From Paenibacillus pabuli NBRC 13638 (GTDB lineage Bacteria; Bacillota; Bacilli; Paenibacillales; Paenibacillaceae): a DNA stretch of 64,000 bases. Below the pieces are notes generated by a model, which did no database searches, was not told where the DNA came from, and was given only the letters and a program-made list of their open reading frames with translations. Position 1 is the stretch's first letter, and each line of letters starts with the position of its first letter. The position numbers and the translations under genes were made by a program. Location: positions 62,001-126,000 of the forward strand of contig NZ_BCNM01000023.1 of the NCBI RefSeq assembly GCF_001514495.1. Direction: 5' to 3'. Of this stretch, positions 53,219 through 60,548 are shown in pieces.

Positions 53219-53250
53219 GGCAGCCCTGGCAGCAGGGCTGCTTTTTTTTC
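53219..53250 (+). terminator. Terminator left of leuCD
   Basis: GGCAGCCCT pairs with AGGGCTGC and eight T follow. Confidence 0.8.
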
Positions 53251-53308
53251 TGTATTACATAAAAAGCATTGACAGGGAAGAAGCTGGGACGTAGTATAAG
53301 ACTTATAT

Positions 53309-53327
53309 GATAATGATAATTGTTATC
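53309..53327. promoter_or_regulatory. Fur box upstream of leuC-leuD
   Basis: GATAATGATAATTGTTATC, 17 of 19 as in the consensus. It lies about 190 bases before leuC. Confidence 0.8.
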
Positions 53328-53375
53328 AATTGAAACCTCTGCGTTGAGCAGTGGTTTATTTGCTTTTCCTGTATT

Positions 53376-53406
53376 ATAGGTTAAACCTATTACATCTATA
53401 GATATT
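53376..53406. promoter_or_regulatory. Two palindromes before leuC
   Basis: ATAGGTT-A-AACCTAT (53376-53390) is perfect, and ATCTATAGAT follows closely. They overlap the probable promoter TATTAT (53372-53377). A LysR-type or similar regulator may bind here. Confidence 0.45.
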
Positions 53407-53442
53407 ATATCTTGGAACAATGAAGGACGGGGTGATATATTT

Positions 53443-53514
53443 ATGTCATTCAAGAGCTTCACTTTTAGAGAAATGTACGAGGCTCTTCCAAGGACCGAAC
53501 TTATGATGAGGTGA
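53443..53514 (+). CDS. Possible 23-residue leader peptide before leuC
   Basis: An ATG opens a 23-codon frame whose TGA overlaps the leuC ribosome-binding site GAGGTG. It carries FTFREMYEALPRTEL and no leucine run, so classic leucine attenuation is unlikely; translational coupling to leuC is possible. The spacing of its own GGGGTGA site is long (9-10 bases). Confidence 0.35.
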   Translation: MSFKSFTFREMYEALPRTELMMR

Positions 53515-53519
53515 AAATG

Positions 53520-54941
53520 ATGAGTAAAAAAACGATGTTTGAGAAAATTTGGGAAAACCACGTAATTCATCAGGAAGAAGGCAAACCAAGCATTTTGTAT
53601 ATCGATCTGCATCTGGTGCATGAAGTAACATCTCCACAGGCATTTGAAGGTTTGCGTCTGAGCGGCCGTAAAGTCCGTCGCCCTGAGTTGACATTCGCAA
53701 CCATGGACCACAACGTTCCAACGAAGGATCGCTTCAACATTACGGATCCAATCTCCAAACAACAAATCGACACACTCTCACAAAACTGCCGTGACTTCGG
53801 CGTAAAACTATATGACCTGGATACCATCGATCAAGGTGTTGTACACGTTATGGGACCTGAACTGGGCTTGACTCATCCAGGTAAAACGATTGTATGTGGC
53901 GATAGCCACACATCCACACATGGTGCTTTTGGCGCACTCGCATTCGGGATCGGAACGAGTGAAGTAGAGCATGTTATGGCAACTCAATGTTTGCAGCAAG
54001 CCAAAGCCAAAACGATGGAAGTTCGTTTTGTCGGCAAGCGTAACCCGGGTGTAACAGCGAAAGATATGATTCTCGCAGTTATCGCCAAATACGGTACAGA
54101 CTTTGCAACAGGATATGTTATCGAGTATACAGGTGAATCCATCCGTGAATTGAGCATGGAAGAGCGTATGACTGTCTGCAACATGTCCATAGAAGGCGGA
54201 GCGAGAGCGGGTATGATTGCTCCGGATGAGACAACATTTGAATATCTGCGTGGACGTGAATACGTACCTGCCGATGGCAAATTTGATGAAGCGGTTGCTG
54301 CTTGGAAAGAGCTGGTAACAGACGAAGGTGCTGAATTCGACCGAGTGGTTGAAATCGATGTGGAATCATTGATTCCGCAAGTAACTTGGGGTACTAGTCC
54401 AGGCATGGGAACCGACATTTCTTCGAAAGTTCCTGTACCGGCTGAATTGCCAACCGAAAATGAACGTAAAGCTGCTGAAAAAGCACTTGAATATATGGGC
54501 TTGGAACCTGGAACGCCAATTTCCGAAATTCCGGTTGATTATGTATTTATCGGTTCGTGCACCAATGGACGGATTGAAGATCTGCGTGCCGCTGCACAGG
54601 TAGCCAAAGGTCATACCGTATCCAGCAATGTTACAGCGATCGTTGTTCCTGGCTCGGGACGTGTTAAAATTCAGGCCGAAAAAGAAGGACTGGATAAAAT
54701 CTTCACGGAGGCTGGATTTGAATGGCGTGATGCTGGATGCAGTATGTGCCTGGCCATGAACCCGGATGTATTGAAACCTGGACAACGTTGTGCTTCGACA
54801 TCCAATCGTAACTTCGAAGGACGTCAGGGACGCGGAGGACGTACTCACCTCGTATCTCCTGCAATGGCTGCTGCTGCAGCGGTTAAGGGACACTTCGTTG
54901 ACGTACGTGACTGGAATTTCAAAACGGAAGCAGTTATCTAA
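53520..54941 (+). CDS. leuC: 3-isopropylmalate dehydratase large subunit
   Basis: LeuC with LeuD isomerises 2- to 3-isopropylmalate in leucine synthesis. The 473-residue subunit carries the [4Fe-4S] ligands: IGSCTNGR and the CxxC in AGCSMCLAMNPD. GDSHTSTHGAFGALAFGIG and SNRNFEGRQGRGGRTHLVSP are also typical. AGGTG best fits this ATG, although GTG and ATG codons lie a few bases upstream. As an iron-sulfur enzyme behind a Fur box, it would be curtailed in iron starvation. Confidence 0.95.
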   Translation: MSKKTMFEKIWENHVIHQEEGKPSILYIDLHLVHEVTSPQAFEGLRLSGRKVRRPELTFATMDHNVPTKDRFNITDPISKQQIDTLSQNCRDFGVKLYDLDTIDQGVVHVMGPELGLTHPGKTIVCGDSHTSTHGAFGALAFGIGTSEVEHVMATQCLQQAKAKTMEVRFVGKRNPGVTAKDMILAVIAKYGTDFATGYVIEYTGESIRELSMEERMTVCNMSIEGGARAGMIAPDETTFEYLRGREYVPADGKFDEAVAAWKELVTDEGAEFDRVVEIDVESLIPQVTWGTSPGMGTDISSKVPVPAELPTENERKAAEKALEYMGLEPGTPISEIPVDYVFIGSCTNGRIEDLRAAAQVAKGHTVSSNVTAIVVPGSGRVKIQAEKEGLDKIFTEAGFEWRDAGCSMCLAMNPDVLKPGQRCASTSNRNFEGRQGRGGRTHLVSPAMAAAAAVKGHFVDVRDWNFKTEAVI

Positions 54942-54972
54942 CAAGGAACGGATAGAAGGGAGAGCGAATGAT

Positions 54973-55575
54973 ATGGAAGAATTCAAAACACTGCAAGGCA
55001 TCGTTGCACCGGTAGACCGGGTCAATGTAGATACAGATGCAATCATTCCGAAACAATTTTTGAAACGGATCGAACGGACCGGATTTGGACAATTTTTGTT
55101 CTACGAATGGCGTTTTGACGAAGAGGGGAACAACAATCCTTCCTTCGAATTGAATAAACCTCGCTACGAAGGGGCATCCATACTGATCTCACGCGCCAAC
55201 TTCGGCTGTGGATCTTCCCGGGAGCATGCGCCATGGGCGATTATGGACTATGGATTCCGTTGCGTGATTGCACCATCCTATGCCGACATTTTTTATAATA
55301 ACTGTTTCAAAAATGGCATCTTGCCAATCCAACTATCGGAAGAACAGGTAGAGGATCTGTTCCAGCGTACAGCGGCTCATGAAGGTTATGAACTGAATGT
55401 GAATCTGGAAAACAAAACGATTACAGATGCACACGGATTGCATATTGATTTTGATCTGGATGAACACCGTCGTCAATTCCTGTTGCAGGGACTGGATGAT
55501 ATCGGCCTGACACTTCAGCATGATGATGAAATTAGAGCATATGAAGAGCGCCACGCGGCTAAATTATTCGGTTAA
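54973..55575 (+). CDS. leuD: 3-isopropylmalate dehydratase small subunit
   Basis: The 200-residue swivel subunit of the LeuCD enzyme: VDRVNVDTDAIIPKQFLK at the start, ILISRANFGCGSSREHAPWA at about 70, IAPSYADIFYNNCFKNGI. AAGGGAGAG lies well spaced before this ATG; the longer frame only extends into leuC. No other leu or ilv genes lie here, so the pathway is split in this genome. Confidence 0.95.
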   Translation: MEEFKTLQGIVAPVDRVNVDTDAIIPKQFLKRIERTGFGQFLFYEWRFDEEGNNNPSFELNKPRYEGASILISRANFGCGSSREHAPWAIMDYGFRCVIAPSYADIFYNNCFKNGILPIQLSEEQVEDLFQRTAAHEGYELNVNLENKTITDAHGLHIDFDLDEHRRQFLLQGLDDIGLTLQHDDEIRAYEERHAAKLFG

Positions 55576-55593
55576 TCGCTAAAGTGCTGTATA

Positions 55594-55655
55594 GCAAAAA
55601 GCTTCTGTCTCCCTAAGGAACATTGTTCCGATTGGGGCGATGGAAGCTTTTTGTT
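55594..55655. terminator. Terminator between leuD and the convergent hypothetical gene
   Basis: GCAAAAAGCTTC pairs with GAAGCTTTTTG, with an inner GGAAC/GTTCC hairpin; T-rich in both directions. Confidence 0.75.
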
Positions 55656-55684
55656 TGTACTCCAAAAGATACTTTTCAAGTCAC

Positions 55685-56266
55685 CTATACATAAAATTCC
55701 AGATCCTTCTTGGCTGAATGCTTCAATACGTATTCCCCGTCAATGTTTTTCCGTTCTCTGGATGCAATTTTGATCCTCGTATAGTCAAGCCGCATCTCTC
55801 TGAGCACACGCTTAATCGCTTGAATCCCAAGTTTTTCATCCATGACAAAGCAGTATATATTCATGGCGTACTGAGTGACTGGGTTTGCCGTTTTGCCCAT
55901 ATCGTGACCGTCTACAAACCCCAGTCCCCTCCATCCCAATTCACTCGTTAGTACTTCATACGCCTTATCCTTGAGCCACAAGTCACGTTTGCTACCTGCC
56001 ATGCTCTTTATTGGGTATTGGACGAGCAGCATGTACCCGTCCTGCTCGGATGCTTGTTCATAGCCCTGGCCCGTATAGCGCTTCAGAAAATCGATTTTGA
56101 ATTCATCTTTATCGTCATACACACCCGGGAAATCCATTCTCTTCGTTGTACCAGAAGTACCGACTGTACCAATATGCTCTACAACCTCTATAACCTGGCT
56201 TTCTTCAATCCAGTATTCCGCATAAAGCAGCCTGCCATCTGGTTCTTTCTTATACAATGTGAGCAT
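55685..56266 (-). CDS. Hypothetical protein, 193 residues
   Basis: No family recognised with confidence. The first 45 residues (RLLYAEYWIEESQVIEVVEH, IGTVGTSGTTK) look like a WGR-type small beta domain, which often accompanies DNA or repair enzymes, followed by an alpha/beta region with GLGFVDGHDMGKT. It has no signal peptide or membrane segment. GGAGGGAG precedes the ATG. It is convergent with leuD. Confidence 0.6.
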   Translation of the reverse strand: MLTLYKKEPDGRLLYAEYWIEESQVIEVVEHIGTVGTSGTTKRMDFPGVYDDKDEFKIDFLKRYTGQGYEQASEQDGYMLLVQYPIKSMAGSKRDLWLKDKAYEVLTSELGWRGLGFVDGHDMGKTANPVTQYAMNIYCFVMDEKLGIQAIKRVLREMRLDYTRIKIASRERKNIDGEYVLKHSAKKDLEFYV

Positions 56267-56301
56267 ATAACTCCCTCCAGTAAACGGATTATTTTAACCT
56301 T

Positions 56302-56511
56302 CTAATCTTTCAGTGCTTCATTACTGCGATTGGGCAGCAGCATCATGAGGATGACAGAAATCATTTTTTCAGATTTCCGCATATATAGCAGCCCTTTCAG
56401 TTCCAGAATATGTATCCCATAAGGTACATTATAAAATAGAAGACTGCGAGATACATGACATCTTTGAAACGATATATATTCATATAAAAAGAAGATCACC
56501 CTCTTGAACAT
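56302..56511 (-). CDS. Doubtful 69-residue protein
   Basis: AGGAGATC is almost directly before the ATG. The C-terminal half (LELKGLLYMRKSEKMISVIL) has a natural look, but no family is recognised and the start spacing is short. It may be the end of a decayed gene. The rest of 56267-56683 shows no other feature. Confidence 0.3.
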   Translation of the reverse strand: MFKRVIFFLYEYISFQRCHVSRSLLFYNVPYGIHILELKGLLYMRKSEKMISVILMMLLPNRSNEALKD

Positions 56512-56683
56512 GATCTCCTGTTATCATCTTGTTTCCGACCAAATATGACAACGTTGTAACCGGATGAAGAGACAATATCTGATAAACTGATTAGTAGATT
56601 ATGGAAGGGTAGATAGAGTTGAGTGTTGCATCACAGCGAATCAGGTCGAAGGTTCAAAAGACAAACAGAATGGTGGTATAAGT

Positions 56684-58090
56684 ATGAAGAAATGGTCGGC
56701 AGCAGTCTTTGTTTTTCTGTTCCTGTGTTTATTTCCTATCATGGCAAATGCCGATTCGTCTCCCTCGATTGTGCTGGACGGTGTGACTATTAAGCAACAA
56801 TCGGGAGCTCCGGCCGAGAACATTGGCAAGACTGTGATGGTGCCCATTCGGATTGTCTCTGAAAATCTCGGTTATCAGGTGAAGTGGGAAAAGGCCACCC
56901 AGACCGTCCGGGTTCTCAAAGGTAACAGCAGTATCGAGATGACGGCCGGTGAAGATGCAGCCACTGTGAATGGAAATCGGGTCAATCTGGACTCGCCACC
57001 TCTTGTTAAGCAGGGGACTACACTGGTTCCACTGCGGTTTGTCGGTGAGGGCATGGGTCTGCGTGTAGGGTGGGACAATGGAACCAAGACAGTTAGCCTA
57101 TTTAGTATCCCTCCTGTAGCAGATACAGAAAGTGATAATGACCCAATAGAAACCTCTGAACCGGATGGCCTTGGAGAGCTTCAGAGCATTAGTTTCAGCG
57201 GAGACCGATTAATCGTTGCGACAAAGGGGGATATCACACCCAAATTGTCCAGTCTAAGTGGACCTGATCGCATTATCGTGGATCTGCCTGGTACCACATT
57301 TACCAAAGAATTCGTTCAGGGACAAGCCACCAATCCGGATGGAAGCGGAAGTGTTCAGGTTACGGATTCAGCGCTGGTATCCAAGGTCCGGTATGCAATA
57401 TTCAGCAAGTCTCCTTCAACCGTGCGGGTGGTACTGGATCTGAGTCAGGTTGCGACTGCCAAATGGTCACTGGGCGAGAATAACGTTTTGCTCGTTGACC
57501 TGACAGCGAGTAACGGAGAATCGACAAGTCAGCCTGCTATCCCAACCAATGATGGAAAAAAAGTGGTGATCATTGATCCAGGACATGGGGGACGTCAGTC
57601 GGGGGCTGTCAGTGTGTCAGGCGTCTATGAGAAAGATTTTAATCTGTCTGTAGGATTAAAAGTGCAGGAGCTCTTACAACAGCATCCAGAGCTTCAGACG
57701 GTAATTACAAGGCAGGATGATACGGAGTTATCCCTGCAGCAACGTGTAGATATCGCCCAACTGAATCAAGCGGATATTTTTGTATCCATTCATGCAAACA
57801 AGTTTACAACCCCGGTTCCCAATGGAATAGAAACATTATACAGTCGCACGGAAAGCAAAACTCTTGCTGATATATTACACAAACATGTTTTGCCTATTAC
57901 AGGATTCAAGGATCGGGGCGTCAAAACAGCAAGTCTGCATGTAACCCGGGAAACAACGATGCCTGCAGTTCTGCTTGAACTCGGATTTCTCAGTAATCCT
58001 TCCGATGAAGCGATCATGCTTACTGAGGATTATCAGAACAAATGTGCACAGGCCATTGTCGAAGGAATCGTAGAATATTTGAATTTATAA
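56684..58090 (+). CDS. N-acetylmuramoyl-L-alanine amidase, copy 1
   Basis: A 468-residue exported cell-wall hydrolase that cuts the bond between muramic acid and L-alanine. Signal peptide 1-24 (ending ANADS). Domains: copper-amine-oxidase-like N-terminal domain (about 30-140, VMVPIRIVSENLGY, TTLVPLRFVGEGMGL), AMIN domain (165-270, SGPDRIIVDLPGT) and amidase_3 (290-468) with zinc site DPGHGG, the Glu of YEKDFNL, SIHAN and catalytic Glu in LLELGFLSN. It is paralogous to the next gene. Confidence 0.92.
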   Translation: MKKWSAAVFVFLFLCLFPIMANADSSPSIVLDGVTIKQQSGAPAENIGKTVMVPIRIVSENLGYQVKWEKATQTVRVLKGNSSIEMTAGEDAATVNGNRVNLDSPPLVKQGTTLVPLRFVGEGMGLRVGWDNGTKTVSLFSIPPVADTESDNDPIETSEPDGLGELQSISFSGDRLIVATKGDITPKLSSLSGPDRIIVDLPGTTFTKEFVQGQATNPDGSGSVQVTDSALVSKVRYAIFSKSPSTVRVVLDLSQVATAKWSLGENNVLLVDLTASNGESTSQPAIPTNDGKKVVIIDPGHGGRQSGAVSVSGVYEKDFNLSVGLKVQELLQQHPELQTVITRQDDTELSLQQRVDIAQLNQADIFVSIHANKFTTPVPNGIETLYSRTESKTLADILHKHVLPITGFKDRGVKTASLHVTRETTMPAVLLELGFLSNPSDEAIMLTEDYQNKCAQAIVEGIVEYLNL

Positions 58091-58194
58091 GCTGTTTATG
58101 CGCAAATACGCAGGTTAGGATAGTTCGTTGTTTAGAGATGTATATTTGATAATAAAGGAAAAATACAGACAATAAAGTGTAAAAAAAGCTTGAT

Positions 58195-58221
58195 TTGACA
58201 ACGTTTTTTTTCTGTTATGTT
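58195..58221 (+). promoter_or_regulatory. Possible promoter of amidase copy 2
   Basis: TTGACA (58195-58200) with TATGTT 15 bases on; the spacer is short. The region 58091-58346 has no other gene; a 120-base leader follows. Confidence 0.4.
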
Positions 58222-58346
58222 GGAATATATTCGCAACTTTTGAGAGGGAGGGACGTCTAATAGGTGTCTGGTAATGCCTCAGTGGTCAGTCGGAGCTGAA
58301 GTTCACAACATGCGGCAAAAAAATATGAGAATGGTAGGGGTGAAGG

Positions 58347-59759
58347 ATGAAGAAGTTCGGTTTTTTGGTACTGTTATTTGTCTTTGGGCTCGTTTTCCCG
58401 GGCTATAGTCATGCAGCAGCAGATACGCACATTATCCTAGATGGGAAAGAGATTGTGCAGCCTTCGGATGCCAAAGCGGAAATCATCAACAGCAAAGTGA
58501 TGGTTCCGATTCGGGTGATTTCGGAGAACCTGGGATATGGTGTGGACTGGAAACAGGCAACAAGCACCGTGACTATTAGTAAAGACAACACTGCCATGCA
58601 GATGATTGTAGGACAGAAGACGGCAACGGTGAACGGCAGTAACGTGAACCTGGATGCCCCACCACTCGTAAAAAATGGTACCACACTTGTGCCTCTTCGG
58701 TTCATTGGTGAGCAAATGGGTCTTAAGGTGGGTTGGAACAATACAACGAAGACGGTAACATTAGTTACCCAGAATTCAGGTTCCGGAAACGGGACAACCA
58801 CTCCTCCGAACTCGGGCAATGATAGCGGAGGTTCCGATCAGGAGGGTCTTGTACTGGTGAACGGCATCAGCTTCAGCGACAACCGCTTCTTGATTGCAAC
58901 AAGCGGAAGTACGAAGCCGAACGTCTTCACGATGACAGGACCGGATCGAATCGTTATTGACTTGCCGAATACTGCATTCGCCGATTCTTTCAGTGAGGGA
59001 CAAGCTCTTGATAGCAACCAGAATGGACAGCTTGTTGTGAGTGGATATCCGAATGTGTCGAAGATTCGTTATTCCTTATACAGCAATAGTCCTTCGACTA
59101 TTCGTTTTGTAATTGATTTGAGCAGTGCCAAGGGTTATGACGTGCAAAGTGACTCCGGTCTCGTTATGATTGATCTGAACAAAGAAGGCACGACAACACC
59201 ACAACCTCCAGTAGGAAACAATGGTAAAAAGGTGGTTGTTGTAGATGCTGGACACGGGGATCATGACCCAGGAGCCATTGGGGTAACGGGCAAAAGGGAG
59301 AAAGACTTCAATCTGTCAATGGCGCTGAAAGTTGAAGCATTGCTGAAAAAAGAATCCAACATTGACGTTGTGCTGACGCGCAGCGATGATACATTTCTGG
59401 CTTTGAAAGAACGTGTGAAGATCGCAGAAAGCTTGAAGGCTGACATCTTTATCTCCATTCATGCAAACAGTGGATCTGCTGCGGCAAATGGTGTGGAGAC
59501 ATATTACACCCGTTCGAACAGCAAGGCATTGGCTGCGGTAATGCATAAGTACCTTTTGCAATCATCTGGTCTGAAGGACCGGGGAGTGAAAACGGCGAGT
59601 CTCCACGTAACCCGTGAAACAACGATGCCGGCAGTTTTGCTGGAAGCCGGTTTCCTGAGCAATAAGAGTGATGAAGCCGCATTGTTCACTGAAAGCTTCC
59701 AGAACAGTGTAGCCAAAGGGATTGTTGCTGGAATCAAGGAGTATCTGGGAATTAAATAA
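58347..59759 (+). CDS. N-acetylmuramoyl-L-alanine amidase, copy 2
   Basis: A 470-residue paralogue of the previous gene with the same order: signal peptide (1-24, ending YSHAA), copper-amine-oxidase-like domain (30-140), Gly/Thr/Ser/Asn linker (140-165), AMIN domain (165-270, TGPDRIVIDLPNTAFADSF) and amidase_3 (292-470) with DAGHGDHD, REKDFNL, SIHANS and LLEAGFLSN. The two copies likely arose by tandem duplication and then diverged; the zinc motifs remain intact in both. A GerMN lipoprotein follows 36 bases after it. Confidence 0.92.
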   Translation: MKKFGFLVLLFVFGLVFPGYSHAAADTHIILDGKEIVQPSDAKAEIINSKVMVPIRVISENLGYGVDWKQATSTVTISKDNTAMQMIVGQKTATVNGSNVNLDAPPLVKNGTTLVPLRFIGEQMGLKVGWNNTTKTVTLVTQNSGSGNGTTTPPNSGNDSGGSDQEGLVLVNGISFSDNRFLIATSGSTKPNVFTMTGPDRIVIDLPNTAFADSFSEGQALDSNQNGQLVVSGYPNVSKIRYSLYSNSPSTIRFVIDLSSAKGYDVQSDSGLVMIDLNKEGTTTPQPPVGNNGKKVVVVDAGHGDHDPGAIGVTGKREKDFNLSMALKVEALLKKESNIDVVLTRSDDTFLALKERVKIAESLKADIFISIHANSGSAAANGVETYYTRSNSKALAAVMHKYLLQSSGLKDRGVKTASLHVTRETTMPAVLLEAGFLSNKSDEAALFTESFQNSVAKGIVAGIKEYLGIK

Positions 59760-59795
59760 GGGTTTCGGCCCTTATGATCAGGAGGCGGAGTTAGA

Positions 59796-60476
59796 ATGAA
59801 CAAAAAATTATGGATTGCAGCGCTGTTGGTAACGGTTATGGCAGTTGCTGCTGGATGTGGAAGCAAGCCAACAGCAGCTCCATCTCCAAGTCAGACTCAA
59901 GGTGCGGGAACAGAGAATAATGCGTCTGAAGAACAGAACGAGACGGATGTTACTGAACCTGTTACCGTGGACCCGGAAGAAACAACTACGACTACGGGTA
60001 CCAACGAAGGCAGTACGGAGGGGACGACGACTCCACCGGGTGGAACTTCTTCGGAAAAGCCTGAAACTTCCGAAAGCAATGAGAAGAAGAGCATTGATGT
60101 GTACTATACAGATCTAGAAGAGCTGGAATTGCACAAAGCAACGGCAGAAATTTCTTACGCTTCGGATGATGCCAAATACAAGGCTGCATTTGCAGCACTG
60201 CAACAAAGCAAGGACGATAAACTCGTTCCTCTTTGGGCAAAAGAAATTGAATTGAAATCAGTTCAGTTCAAAGACGGGGCACTTACACTGGATATCCACA
60301 TGCCGGATACAGCACGTCTTGGTGCAGGAGGCGAAGTGTTCGCCATTGATGCTTTGAAACAAACGTTTTTCCAGTTTGATGAAGTCAAATCGCTTGATCT
60401 GCTGGTGGACGGTCAGCCATCTGAGAGTTTGATGGGCCATGTGGATCTTGAACATCCAATGACACGATCCGAATAG
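59796..60476 (+). CDS. GerMN-domain lipoprotein
   Basis: A 226-residue lipoprotein. The signal peptide ends in the lipobox VAAGC, then an acidic Thr/Glu/Gly/Pro linker (25-100, TTTTTGTNEGSTEG) and a GerMN domain (about 105-215; DVYYTDLEELELHKA, QTFFQFDEVKSLDLLVDG). GerMN domains are known from spore-germination and sporulation proteins such as GerM. AGGAGG precedes the ATG. Closeness to the amidases points to a joint role in wall remodelling. Confidence 0.85.
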   Translation: MNKKLWIAALLVTVMAVAAGCGSKPTAAPSPSQTQGAGTENNASEEQNETDVTEPVTVDPEETTTTTGTNEGSTEGTTTPPGGTSSEKPETSESNEKKSIDVYYTDLEELELHKATAEISYASDDAKYKAAFAALQQSKDDKLVPLWAKEIELKSVQFKDGALTLDIHMPDTARLGAGGEVFAIDALKQTFFQFDEVKSLDLLVDGQPSESLMGHVDLEHPMTRSE

Positions 60477-60548
60477 GTTGTACAGCATATTGCTATACCG
60501 TGAATCTGCGGAATATCGGCCGTTTTACATGAGAGAGGGGAATCACAG

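Noticed and set aside
53250..53520. Leucine T-box before leuC
   Set aside because: No AGGGTGGNACCGCG-like sequence or terminator is found there.
53154..53765. 203-codon minus-strand frame across the leuC control region
   Set aside because: It runs through the Fur box, palindromes and leuC start; no family motif.
58275..58410. 44-codon frame overlapping the start of amidase copy 2
   Set aside because: Shifted frame over the signal peptide; the amidase start is well supported.
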